Shown: piece after piece, positions 14,277 to 22,851 of the stretch
Layout of the letters: every line of letters starts with the position of its first letter
Position numbering within the stretch: the first letter of the stretch is position 1
NCBI GenBank assembly: GCA_030429235.1
Contig: JAUIDB010000007.1
Location: 1 to 52,676 of the forward strand
DNA: 52,676 nucleotides
From: Thermoanaerobaculia bacterium
GTDB taxonomy: Bacteria; Acidobacteriota; Thermoanaerobaculia; Multivoradales; JAIOJS01
Reading direction: 5' to 3'
Notes under the pieces: model-generated
What the model saw: the letters and a program-made list of their open reading frames with translations, nothing else
Database searches by the model: none
What the model was told of the DNA's origin: nothing
Program-made: the position numbers and the translations under genes

Positions 14277-16409
14277 ATGTCCCGATCCGCCCGCATCCTG
14301 CTTTCCTTGACGATCCTGGCGACCGCGGTCGCCGCCGCCGCGTCGGCCAACCCCACCGCGAGTGAGCAGCTGTCTCAACTCTCCGACGAGGTCTGGCAGC
14401 AGTGGATCGAGGAGAGCCCCCTGTTCGCGACCCAGGTGGGAGAGTCCGGCTACGACCACCTACTGCCCCGCACCCGGCTGGTGGACATCATGGCGTCCTA
14501 CGAACGGAGTGCCGGCTACCTCGCGCGGTTGGAGGAGATCGACCGCTCGACCCTCCCGCGGCCGGAGCAGATCGACTACGACCTGCTGCGGCGGTCCCTG
14601 GAGTTGAGTCTGTCGCGGGTCGACGTCGGACACCATCTGATGCCGTTTACCACCTACGCCGGGTTCTACCTGAGCTTTCCGGGCCTGCCCGACGACGTGC
14701 CGCTCGAGACCTGCGAGGACTACGAGAACTACATCGCGCGTCTGGCCGCCTTCGCCACCTACGTCGACGATCACCTGGAGCTCCTGCGCGCCGGAATCGA
14801 ACGCGGCCTGGTGCTGCCTCGCAAGGTCCTCGACGGCTGGGAGGGTTCGGTCGAGCCCCATATCGTCGACGATCCGACCGAGAGTCTGCTCTGGGCCCCA
14901 CTGGAAGAACTGCCCGCATCGATCACTCCGGCCGAGGCGGAGACCCTACGGGCCGCCGCCCGCACGGCGATCACCGATTCGGTCTCGGCGGGTTACCGGA
15001 CCTTCTTCGAGTTCATGCGCGACGAGTACCTTCCGGCCACGCGCGACAGCGTGGGGGCCTCGGAGCTCCCGGGGGGCGACGCGCTCTACGCGCGGGCGAT
15101 CCGCCAGTACACGACCACGACCCTGTCGGCCGACGAGATCCACCAGATCGGCCTCGCCGAGGTGCAGCGGATTCGGGGCGAGATGCTCGAGGTCATCGCC
15201 TCCACCGGATTCGAGGGTGACTTCACGGAGTTCGTCGAGTTCCTCCGCACCGATCCACAGTTTTACGCCGAGACACCGGAAGAGCTCATGGAGAAGGTGT
15301 CGCGCGTGCTCAAACGGATGGACGGCAAGCTGCCCGAGCTCTTTCGGGTCCTGCCCCGGATGCCCTACGGTATCCAGGAGATCCCCGACTACCTGGCACC
15401 GAAGACGACGACCGCCTACTACGGTCGCCCCGCCGGTGACGGAACGCGGGCCGGTACCTATTGGGTGAACACCTACGATCTGCCCAGTCGGCCGCTGTAC
15501 GAGATCGAAGCGCTCTCCCTGCACGAGGCGGTTCCCGGACACCACCTGCAGATCGCGCTGGCGCAGGAGTTGGAGGGCCTCTCGAAGCTTCGCCGTTTCG
15601 CCGGAGTGGGGGCGTTCGTCGAGGGTTGGGCGCTCTACTCCGAACGGCTCGGGCTGGAGGTCGGTTTCTATCAGGATCCCTACAGCAACTTCGGTCGCTT
15701 GTCCTACGAGATGTGGCGTGCACTGCGGCTCGTGGTCGACACCGGACTGCACGCCAAGGGGTGGAGCCGACAGCAGGCCATCGACACCATGGCCGCCAAC
15801 AGTGCCCTGACATTGCACAACATCACGGCCGAGGTCGATCGCTACATCTCCTGGCCGGGCCAGGCGCTGGGTTACAAGATCGGCGAACTGAAGATCCGCG
15901 AACTGCGCTCGGACGCCGAGGCGCGGCTGGGCGAGGCGTTCGACCTGCGGGAGTTCCACGAGGTGGTGCTGCGGGATGGCCCCGTCCCCCTCTCGATCCT
16001 CGAAGATTCCGTCGAACTCTGGCTGGCCGAGAAGGAGGAACCGATGCTCGACGATAGCGACCGACTCGCCCAGGGAGAACCTCCCGCCGCCTTCGACAAG
16101 TACTGGATCGTCTTCTTGATGCGAGGCGACAAGGCCGCCGACTTCAGCTCGGAGGAGCTGGCAGATCTCCAGCGCCAGCACCTCGCGCACCTGGGATCTC
16201 TGGTGCAGGCAGATGCCTTGACTGCCGGACCCTTCGAGGTCGGCGAGACCGAACCGATGCGGGGCATCGTCCTGTTTCCCGGTGACCTGGAGGAGGCCGA
16301 CGTGCGGGCGGCAGCCGAGCGGGATCCGATGGTCCAGGCGGGCCGCCTGCGGGTCGAACTGCGCCGCTGGTGGACCCCCGCCGGGGCGGTGGCGTTTCCC
16401 GGTCAGTAG
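14277..16409 (+). CDS. Secreted DUF885 (M32-like metallopeptidase-type) protein fused to a YCII domain
   Basis: 710 residues from ATG 14277 with GAGGAG upstream; earlier in-frame codons run opposite the kinase gene. A signal peptide (1-24) is followed by a DUF885 domain (about 30-590). Its metal motif is LHEAVPGHHLQ with His416, followed by a downstream VEGWALYSERLG segment; the family is related to zinc carboxypeptidases but substrates are mostly unknown. Residues 606-705 look like a YCII-type domain: FLMRGDKAADF, LQRQHLAHLGSLVQ, a TAGPF-like strand, VLFPGDLEEAD, then DPMVQAG. DUF885 and YCII are normally separate proteins, so this is a notable fusion. The end overlaps the convergent methyltransferase gene by 7 bases. 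Confidence 0.88.
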   Translation: MSRSARILLSLTILATAVAAAASANPTASEQLSQLSDEVWQQWIEESPLFATQVGESGYDHLLPRTRLVDIMASYERSAGYLARLEEIDRSTLPRPEQIDYDLLRRSLELSLSRVDVGHHLMPFTTYAGFYLSFPGLPDDVPLETCEDYENYIARLAAFATYVDDHLELLRAGIERGLVLPRKVLDGWEGSVEPHIVDDPTESLLWAPLEELPASITPAEAETLRAAARTAITDSVSAGYRTFFEFMRDEYLPATRDSVGASELPGGDALYARAIRQYTTTTLSADEIHQIGLAEVQRIRGEMLEVIASTGFEGDFTEFVEFLRTDPQFYAETPEELMEKVSRVLKRMDGKLPELFRVLPRMPYGIQEIPDYLAPKTTTAYYGRPAGDGTRAGTYWVNTYDLPSRPLYEIEALSLHEAVPGHHLQIALAQELEGLSKLRRFAGVGAFVEGWALYSERLGLEVGFYQDPYSNFGRLSYEMWRALRLVVDTGLHAKGWSRQQAIDTMAANSALTLHNITAEVDRYISWPGQALGYKIGELKIRELRSDAEARLGEAFDLREFHEVVLRDGPVPLSILEDSVELWLAEKEEPMLDDSDRLAQGEPPAAFDKYWIVFLMRGDKAADFSSEELADLQRQHLAHLGSLVQADALTAGPFEVGETEPMRGIVLFPGDLEEADVRAAAERDPMVQAGRLRVELRRWWTPAGAVAFPGQ

Positions 16410-17197
16410 GCGCGAGTGGCGGGATCGGACGCCGAGTCCGGCGGCGACGGTTTGCGGCCAGCGTAGAGGACCACCGGCCAGCGGACGCTCCACGCGGCGG
16501 CCGGCTCGGTCAGCGCCTCGAGGTCCCGGACGAGGGCGGGCACAGGATCGGCTGAGTGGCGGCGTCGAAACTCTTTGACCGCCGACCAGGTCCCCAGGTA
16601 GCCCGCCAGCTGCTGATTCGTCCAGCGCGCCGCCATCGAAAACGTCGGGGTGGTCAGAGGATCGTAGGGGAAGGAGATGCCCTGGTAGCTCTGGTCCAGG
16701 ATCGCTCGCTGCGGAGGCCAGTACGACCCCACCCGGGCGCGGAAGCGCCGCAGGACCGCCTCGAGTTCTTCCGCCTCGGCCACCAGACCCTGGTAACCCC
16801 AGGCGGCGAGCACTCCGCCGGGGCGCAGCACGCGGTCGACTTCGGCAAAGAACCTGGGACCCGCGAACCAGTGGATCGCCTGGCCGACGGTGATCAGGTC
16901 GGCGGTGGCGTGGTCGGCGGGGAGCCGTTCCGCCGGGGCGACGTGGTAGCGAACCCGCGGTGTCGCTTCGGCTTCGGCGATCTGGGCCGCGGAGGCGTCG
17001 GCGGCTTCGACCTGGGCAAACGACTCGGCCAGCACCTTGGCGACCTGGCCGTTGCCGCAGGCCACGTCCAGGGCCAGCGTGCGGCCGGGGGCGAGACCGA
17101 CGACGAAGTCCAGAAGGGGTTTCGGGTAGCCAGGGCGGTAGCGAGCGTAGGAGCTCGCCACGCTCGAAAAGTGGTCGGGGAAAGGGGTCGATGGCAT
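16403..17197 (-). CDS. Class I SAM-dependent methyltransferase (type 11, UbiE-like)
   Basis: 264 residues. Motif I is ALDVACGNGQVAKVLAESF, the motif II acid is in EAADASAAQ, and the motif IV region is ADLITVGQAIHWF, where the HWF triad is typical of a broad family of methyltransferases of unknown substrate, including fungal trans-aconitate methyltransferase-like proteins. VLRPGGVLAAWGYQG completes the fold. It lies 25 bases downstream of the FAD oxidoreductase gene on the same strand and is probably in its operon. Substrate cannot be told from sequence. Confidence 0.87.
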   Translation of the reverse strand: MPSTPFPDHFSSVASSYARYRPGYPKPLLDFVVGLAPGRTLALDVACGNGQVAKVLAESFAQVEAADASAAQIAEAEATPRVRYHVAPAERLPADHATADLITVGQAIHWFAGPRFFAEVDRVLRPGGVLAAWGYQGLVAEAEELEAVLRRFRARVGSYWPPQRAILDQSYQGISFPYDPLTTPTFSMAARWTNQQLAGYLGTWSAVKEFRRRHSADPVPALVRDLEALTEPAAAWSVRWPVVLYAGRKPSPPDSASDPATRAY

Positions 17198-17222
17198 GGC
17201 GTTCCGTGCGGGGACTGAGGAG

Positions 17223-18377
17223 TCAGGGGGGGGTCGACGAGGAGGAGGTGCGCGGTGGGACGGTCGGATCGAAGGGCGGAAACCGTTCGACGAAGCGACG
17301 GTCGATGCGGTCCTTGAGCCACAGGACCCAGCGGCCGGCGAACGTCATCCCGAAACGAGCTCCGACCGCGCGGCCGTCGCCGAGGTTGAGGAGGGTCAGG
17401 AAGTCGTTCTGGGGTGTGTAACGGCGGAGCGGCTTGCCGCTCACCAGGGCCTGGAGGTTGCCGGCGAGAACCGGCCCCTGGCGTACGGCGTAGACCCCGG
17501 CTTTGGGGGTTTGTGGGGAGTTCCTCAGGGTGGCGCAGTCGCCGGCGGCGAAGAGGTTGGGATGGTCCACCACCTGGAGGGTGTCCTCCACGAGCAGGAA
17601 CCCGCGGGCGTCGGCCGGCAGGCCCGAGTCTCGGGCCAGGGGAAAACTCGCCGCCCCGGTAGCCCAGACCAGCAAGTCGAAGGGGAGAGCGCTGCCGTCG
17701 CGGGTGGAGGCCAGGCCTTCGGCCACGGAGGTCACCTCCGTGTCGTAGAGCAGGTCGATCCCTCGACGGCTGGCGAGTCGGGCCACGCGTTGGGCGAGTC
17801 GCGATCGGCGCGGAGAGAGAAGCTGCGCAGCGGCGGTGACCACCCGGACCCGTCGCGGTCGATCCACCGGCCGCGCTGCCAGGCAGAAGGCGAGCTCGAC
17901 CCCACCCGCGCCGCCGCCGACCACCAGAATCTCCGCCGGTCTGGCGTCACGCTCCAGTGTCTCGGGGGCCAGGCGAGCGACCAGATCGGCGATCGGTCGC
18001 GTGCTCACCGCGTACTGCCGCACCCCGGGCAGGTCGAGGCCGGCCACCGTCGAGCCGATATTGAGAGACGCGAGGTCGTATTCGAGTGTGCTTCCATCGT
18101 GCAGGTGGAGCCGCCGATTCGAGGCGTCGACTCGGTCCACTCTCGCCTCGACGAAGTGCGCACGGGAGCGACGGCAGAGGGCCTCGAGATCCACCGTGAG
18201 CTGCGAGGGGCGGTACGAACCCGCCACCAGGCCGGGTACCATGCCGGAGTAGACGGCTCCCTGCCGGTCGGCGACGACCGTGACTTCGAGGTCGACCTTG
18301 CGGTTCTGGGCCAGCTCCTCCAACACCAGCAGGTGAGCATGTCCGCCGCCCACCAGCAAGAGACGTGGCGGTGCCAT
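17223..18377 (-). CDS. FAD/NAD(P)-dependent oxidoreductase of the SelD-N-terminal type
   Basis: 384 residues, an NDH-2-like flavoprotein. It has an FAD Rossmann motif LLVGGGHAHLLVLEEL at the N-terminus, an NAD(P) motif ILVVGGGAGGVELAF near 150-165, an ATG segment and the FAD-closing NLFAAGDCATL near 300. The GGGHAHL opening and AVYSGMVPGLVAG segment match oxidoreductases found fused to the N-terminus of selenophosphate synthetase SelD; here it stands alone. Members resemble NADH:quinone or sulfide:quinone-type enzymes, but no redox-active Cys pair is evident. It is transcribed divergently from a rhodanese lipoprotein gene, hinting at sulfur or selenium metabolism, with weak support. Confidence 0.87.
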   Translation of the reverse strand: MAPPRLLLVGGGHAHLLVLEELAQNRKVDLEVTVVADRQGAVYSGMVPGLVAGSYRPSQLTVDLEALCRRSRAHFVEARVDRVDASNRRLHLHDGSTLEYDLASLNIGSTVAGLDLPGVRQYAVSTRPIADLVARLAPETLERDARPAEILVVGGGAGGVELAFCLAARPVDRPRRVRVVTAAAQLLSPRRSRLAQRVARLASRRGIDLLYDTEVTSVAEGLASTRDGSALPFDLLVWATGAASFPLARDSGLPADARGFLLVEDTLQVVDHPNLFAAGDCATLRNSPQTPKAGVYAVRQGPVLAGNLQALVSGKPLRRYTPQNDFLTLLNLGDGRAVGARFGMTFAGRWVLWLKDRIDRRFVERFPPFDPTVPPRTSSSSTPP

Positions 18378-18493
18378 CTCAGGAGGTCCTGCCGGCGGAT
18401 CGACTCATCCACGCTATTCTAGGGTCATGTGCTGCGCACCGCCGTCGCCACTTCTGAATCTGGTCCCTGGCTCGATCGAGGGGAGCTGAGCCG

Positions 18494-19036
18494 ATGCGAG
18501 GCGGGAACCCGACGACCTGGGCCGTAGGAGTCCTTCTGCTGGCGGGAGCAGCGGCCTGCGGTGGGTCTGCGGGCTCGGGCTCCGAGCTCGACGAGACCGG
18601 CAAGCGGCGCGCCATCGCCGAGCTCTACGCCGAGGACCGCCAGAGTTTCGAGACCGTAGCCGAAGTCTCGGCTGAGGCTCTGCGCGACCGGCTGCAGCGC
18701 GGCGACGACCTCGTGCTGGTGGACGTTCGCGAGCCCGAAGAGCAGGCCGTTTCCACCATCCCCGGCGCCATCCCGCTCGACGAGTTCAAGTCGCGGGCGG
18801 ATGAGTTCACCGGTCGCTTGGTGGTGACCTACTGCACGATCGGCTACCGCAGTGGCCTGGCGGCGAAGGAACTGGAAGCGCAGGGCTGGGAGGTCGCCAA
18901 CCTGGCGGGGAGTCTGTTGGCCTGGACCCACGTCGGCGGCGAACTGGTCGACGCCGAAGGCCGACCGACCCAGCGACTGCACGTGTACGGTGCGCGCTGG
19001 GATCTGGCGGCCGACGGCTACGAAACGGAGTGGTAG
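18494..19036 (+). CDS. Rhodanese-domain lipoprotein
   Basis: 180 residues. The lipobox LAGAAAC puts the lipidated Cys at position 22, so the protein is exported and membrane anchored. Residues about 50-150 form one rhodanese domain: LVLVDVREPEEQAVSTIPGA, then the active-site loop VVTYCTIGYRSGLAAK with catalytic Cys114, then VANLAGSLLAWTHVGGELV. It could transfer sulfane sulfur or act as a Cys-based phosphatase-like domain; the six-residue loop CTIGYR fits a sulfurtransferase. The ATG at 18494 follows GGGGAG. It ends 60 bases before the first CRTAC1 lipoprotein gene on the same strand. Confidence 0.92.
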   Translation: MRGGNPTTWAVGVLLLAGAAACGGSAGSGSELDETGKRRAIAELYAEDRQSFETVAEVSAEALRDRLQRGDDLVLVDVREPEEQAVSTIPGAIPLDEFKSRADEFTGRLVVTYCTIGYRSGLAAKELEAQGWEVANLAGSLLAWTHVGGELVDAEGRPTQRLHVYGARWDLAADGYETEW

Positions 19037-19096
19037 TCGGGCAGAGCTACGGCCACGGGCACGCAACCTAGGGTGCCCGTTCTACGTTCCAGGCTT

Positions 19097-20857
19097 ATGG
19101 TCTCGCCCCAACCTCTCGTACGGCCGACCGGGCCTCGCCTTCCTGGCCGCGCTCGATGTCTGGTTCTCTCTGGCCTCCTGGCAGTGGCCTCTGCCTGCGC
19201 TCCTCCGCCACCGACCACCGAGACCACGGTTGGGTCAGAGGAGCCGGAGATCGGCGCAGTGGAAGCTCCCTCCGCTCCGCTCTTCGTCGAGGCGACCGAC
19301 GACTGGGGACTGCAGTTCGTGCATCAGGCTGGCGCGGTCGAGGACTATCCGGCCGAGGCGGTGATGGGGTCGGGCTTGGCGCTGTTCGACTGTGACGGAG
19401 ATCTCGATCTCGACCTTTTTCTAGTGCAGGGCACGGCATCGGCTCCCCACCAGCTCTACCTTCAGGAGGCGGGCCGCTTCGTGCGCCAGGTCGGCGACTT
19501 CGAAGGGGAGCGGAGCGGCTACGGCATGGGCGTCGCGGTCGGCGACATCGACCGCGACGGTGACTCCGACCTCTACGTCACCCAGGTCGGCGAAGATCGT
19601 CTCTACCGTAACGACGGTGCGTGTGGTTTCGAGGACGTGACGGTCTGGGCCGGGGTCGCGGTCGACGGCTGGTCTTCATCCGCCGCCTTCTGCGACCTCG
19701 ACGCCGACGGTTGGCTGGACCTCTATGTGGCGCGGGATGTCGTCCTGGACCGCGCCCGCGAGTGCCGCGACAGCACCGGCCGGGTGGAGTTCTGCGGCCC
19801 GGAATCCTTCGCCGACGCTCAGGACGTCGTCCTCCGCAATCGGGGTGGGGGGCGCTTCGAAGATGCCACCGAAGCGTTCGGCGTCTCGGCTCGCACCGGC
19901 TCGGGCCTAGGGGTCCTCTGTCACGATCTCGACGCCGACGGCAGGACCGATGTGTACGTGGCCAACGATGCCGATCCCAACCAACTCTGGATCCAGCAGG
20001 ACGACGGGACCCTGGTCGATCAGGCGGTGGTCCTCGGGGTGGCGGTCAACGGTCAGGGCAGCCCGGAGGCCGGGATGGGAGTGGTGGCCGAAGACCTCGA
20101 CGGCGATGGCACGCTCGATCTGTTCCTGACCCACCTGGAGGACGAGAGCAACACTCTCTACCGCAACCTCGGCCGCGACCTGGGGTGGGACGATGCCACC
20201 TCGGCTCTGGGGCTTGCGGCGCCGAGTGTTCGCTGGACCGGGTTTGGCGTCGTCGCCGCCGATTTCGATCTGGACGGCTGGCGCGACCTGGCGATCGCCA
20301 ACGGCAAGGTGAAACGGGGTCGTTCGGTTCCGAACGGACTGCCAGCGCCGTGGAACGACTACGCCGAGCCCAATCTCCTCTTTCGGGGCGGGCCGGGAGG
20401 TTTCGTGTTGGCCACCACCGCGGGCGGGGCCTTTGCGGAGAGCATCGAACTGAGTCGTGGTCTGGTGGCCGGCGATCTCGACCGCGACGGGGATCTGGAT
20501 CTGGTGGTGACGAACGTCAACGGGCCTGCGCGGATCTACCGGACCGACAGTCCCTCGAACCATCGCTGGCTGGTCGTAGACCCCGTCGACTCCGGGGCGG
20601 CAGGGACCGTACTGGGCGCTCGGGTCGAGGTGGTAGCGAAGACGGGGCCGGCGACGCGGCGTCGCTGGCTGGGGGTCACCACGACCGGCGGCTCCTATCT
20701 CTCGAGCCGTCCGGGCGCCCTCCACTTCGGCCTGGGAGAGGCCTCGCGGGTCGAGTCCATCCAGGTGACCTGGCCCGATGGGTTCCGCGAGAGTTTTCCG
20801 GGCGGGGCGGTTTCAGAATTCAGGCGGCTCGAGCGTGGCGCCGGAGATCCGGTTTGA
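19097..20857 (+). CDS. CRTAC1-family FG-GAP/UnbV lipoprotein (module 1)
   Basis: 586 residues from ATG 19097 (a GTG at 19073 would add eight). Lipobox LAVASAC puts the lipidated Cys at 34. The body is a predicted seven-bladed propeller: seven DxDxDGxxDL-type calcium loops such as DIDRDGDSDLYV, DLDADGWLDLYV and DLDGDGTLDLFL. A Cys-pair insert ECRDSTGRVEFCGPESF follows the third repeat. The C-terminus is an UnbV/ASPIC domain ending in VTWPDG. Such proteins are secreted, calcium-binding and of unknown function in bacteria. The stop overlaps the next start in TTGA, so it is co-translated with a TPR lipoprotein. Confidence 0.88.
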   Translation: MVSPQPLVRPTGPRLPGRARCLVLSGLLAVASACAPPPPTTETTVGSEEPEIGAVEAPSAPLFVEATDDWGLQFVHQAGAVEDYPAEAVMGSGLALFDCDGDLDLDLFLVQGTASAPHQLYLQEAGRFVRQVGDFEGERSGYGMGVAVGDIDRDGDSDLYVTQVGEDRLYRNDGACGFEDVTVWAGVAVDGWSSSAAFCDLDADGWLDLYVARDVVLDRARECRDSTGRVEFCGPESFADAQDVVLRNRGGGRFEDATEAFGVSARTGSGLGVLCHDLDADGRTDVYVANDADPNQLWIQQDDGTLVDQAVVLGVAVNGQGSPEAGMGVVAEDLDGDGTLDLFLTHLEDESNTLYRNLGRDLGWDDATSALGLAAPSVRWTGFGVVAADFDLDGWRDLAIANGKVKRGRSVPNGLPAPWNDYAEPNLLFRGGPGGFVLATTAGGAFAESIELSRGLVAGDLDRDGDLDLVVTNVNGPARIYRTDSPSNHRWLVVDPVDSGAAGTVLGARVEVVAKTGPATRRRWLGVTTTGGSYLSSRPGALHFGLGEASRVESIQVTWPDGFRESFPGGAVSEFRRLERGAGDPV

Positions 20858-22299
20858 AAAGTGGGACGCCCCTCGTACTGCTGCTGGCTGGGGTCGCGGT
20901 GTTCGCCGCGGGCTGCCTCGGGGACCGCCCGAGCGCTGGGGGCGACGTCTCCGGGCAGCCCTCGACGGCGGTGGGTCTCGAGTCGGCACCGGCGGTCCCG
21001 AGCCCTGACCTCGACGGAATGGAACCGGCGGTGCGACGACGCCTCGACGAGCTTCGACAGGCGGTGCTTCGTCAGCCCCGTTCGGCCCGGGCCTGGGGCA
21101 GCTACGGGAAGGTCCTGCACGCCCAGTCCCTGCACGAGGCCGCCATCGAAACCTACCGTCGGGCAGCCGAACTCGCTCCCGAGGACGAGCGCTGGTCCTA
21201 CTTTCTGGGGGACGCCCTGGCCATCGAGGGCAGCGATCCCGAGGCGGCCATCGCGGCGTTCGAACGAACCCTGGAGTTGCGTCCCGAATACCCACCGGCC
21301 CACCTGCGACTCGGCCAGGTCCACGCCGCCGCCGGCGACCCGGCACGGGCGGAAACCGCGTTTCGAGAGGCGCTACGACTGCGCCCGACCCTGGCGCCGG
21401 CCCGCCTCGGGCTGGGACAGGCGCTGTTGGCCCAGGGCAAGCTGGACGAAGCCCTGACCGTGCTCGAGGAGGCGGCACGGCGCGCCCCTGAGACCGCGGC
21501 CGTCCACTTCTCGCTGAGCCGGGCGTATCGACTGAGCGGTCGCCGCGACGACGCCCGTCGATCGGCCGAGCTGGCCCAGAGGGTATCGGGTGTCGACTTC
21601 TACGACGACCCGCTACTGGCCGAGGTCGAGCGCGAGGTCGTCAGCAGCTCGGCTCTACTGGCGCGAGCCCGGGACCGGCTCGAGGCCGGTGAGGCGGGTG
21701 GCGCCTTGACCGACCTCGATCGCGCCGTGCGGTCGCGACCGGAGGACCCGGACGTGCACCAACTTCGGGGCGCCGCTTTGGCGGAGTTGGGGAGAGCCGA
21801 CGCCGCCGCGGATGCCCTCGAGCGCGCCCTCGAACTCGATCCGGCGCGGCACCCGCTGTACGCCCAGGCCGTGCTGCTCGAACTCCAGGCCGGCGATCCC
21901 CGGGCGGCCTGGGAGATGGCGCAAGCGGGCCTTGCGGTCACGCCGGAGGATCGGGAGCTCAGGGCGTTGAGGGCCCGTGCTCTACTGGCGGGAGGCCATC
22001 TGGAGACCGCCGCCGAGGAGTTTGCCGCCCTCGCCGCCGGCGGTCCGGTCGACGCCTGGCTCTACGACGAATGGGGTACGGCGGAGGCGCGCCTCGGCCA
22101 GTTCGAGCCTGCGATCCTCCGCTTCCAGCAGGCTCTGGCCCTGGAACCGGAGAACACGCTGGTCCTGTTCCACCTCGGGCTTGCCCTGGAGGGAGCGGGG
22201 CGGACGGTCGAGGCGATCGAGATGTACCGTCGAGCCCAAAGCCTGGAGCCGAGTCCGCTGGTGCAGGGACGGCTCGATCTCCTGGTGGGGGCGCGGTAG
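20854..22299 (+). CDS. TPR lipoprotein (module 1)
   Basis: 481 residues from TTG 20854, overlapping the CRTAC1 stop by four bases. Lipobox VFAAGC gives Cys21. After a Pro/Gly linker it has a conserved opening (LDGMEPAVRRRLDELRQAV) and then about nine tetratricopeptide repeats, for example AAIETYRRAAELAPEDERWSY, AIAAFERTLELRPEYPPAHL, and a final AILRFQQALALEPENTLVLF. TPRs mediate protein-protein contacts, and the obvious partner is the adjacent CRTAC1 protein. The very similar TPR lipoprotein at 32730-34169 shares the same opening and spacing. The frame is open upstream into the CRTAC1 gene, but that part is shadow. Confidence 0.9.
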   Translation: MKSGTPLVLLLAGVAVFAAGCLGDRPSAGGDVSGQPSTAVGLESAPAVPSPDLDGMEPAVRRRLDELRQAVLRQPRSARAWGSYGKVLHAQSLHEAAIETYRRAAELAPEDERWSYFLGDALAIEGSDPEAAIAAFERTLELRPEYPPAHLRLGQVHAAAGDPARAETAFREALRLRPTLAPARLGLGQALLAQGKLDEALTVLEEAARRAPETAAVHFSLSRAYRLSGRRDDARRSAELAQRVSGVDFYDDPLLAEVEREVVSSSALLARARDRLEAGEAGGALTDLDRAVRSRPEDPDVHQLRGAALAELGRADAAADALERALELDPARHPLYAQAVLLELQAGDPRAAWEMAQAGLAVTPEDRELRALRARALLAGGHLETAAEEFAALAAGGPVDAWLYDEWGTAEARLGQFEPAILRFQQALALEPENTLVLFHLGLALEGAGRTVEAIEMYRRAQSLEPSPLVQGRLDLLVGAR

Positions 22300-22308
22300 G
22301 CTCGTCGC

Positions 22309-22851
22309 GTGGAGCCTCTACGCACCGAACGACTGCTGCTTCGTCCGTTCGAACTCTCCGACGCGGCGTTCATCGAGACCTTGGTGAACGAACCTCCGTT
22401 TCTCCGGTTCGTGGGCGACAAGGGTGTCCGCAACCGTCGGGATGCGGAGCGCTACCTGCGGGAGGGGCCGATCGCGAGCTACGCCCGGCATGGTCATGGT
22501 CTGTACTGCGTCGAGCGTCAAGCCGACCGGGTTCCACTCGGCATGTGTGGCCTCGTGCGCCGGCCCGAGCTCTCCGGTCCCGATCTCGGTTACGGCTTCA
22601 GCCAGCGCTACTGGGGGCGGGGTTACGCTCGCGAGGCTGCCGTCGCCTGCGTCGAGGAGGCCCGGACGCTGGGGGTCTCGACGCTCCTGGCCATCACGAG
22701 TCCCGACAACGAGCCTTCGGCTCGGCTCCTGCGGCAGTTGGGAATGCAACGCGTGCCCGGTGGCATCGCCGTAGGAGAGGACCGCCCCGATCTCTACGAG
22801 CTTCGATTGCAAGGGGCGGCCGGCAGATCAGGGTCGGCAGAAGTCCTCTAG
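22309..22851 (+). CDS. GNAT-family N-acetyltransferase (RimJ/RimL-like)
   Basis: 180 residues from GTG 22309, nine bases after the TPR lipoprotein stop. It starts with LRTERLLLRPFELSDAAFIE, typical of the Acetyltransf_3 (RimJ/RimL) group. The acetyl-CoA motif A is visible in LGYGFSQRYWGRGYAREAAVACVEEA, with the Q/RxxGxG/A phosphate loop as RYWGRGYA; motif B is TSPDNEPSARLLRQLGMQR. It acetylates an unknown amine, either a protein N-terminus or a small molecule. Its last 24 bases overlap the 3-prime end of the convergent secreted-protein gene. Confidence 0.9.
   Translation: MEPLRTERLLLRPFELSDAAFIETLVNEPPFLRFVGDKGVRNRRDAERYLREGPIASYARHGHGLYCVERQADRVPLGMCGLVRRPELSGPDLGYGFSQRYWGRGYAREAAVACVEEARTLGVSTLLAITSPDNEPSARLLRQLGMQRVPGGIAVGEDRPDLYELRLQGAAGRSGSAEVL

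Noticed and set aside
14946-16493. 515-residue open frame opposite the DUF885 gene
   Set aside because: Antisense shadow; no start site or motif, and it would overlap the methyltransferase gene as well.
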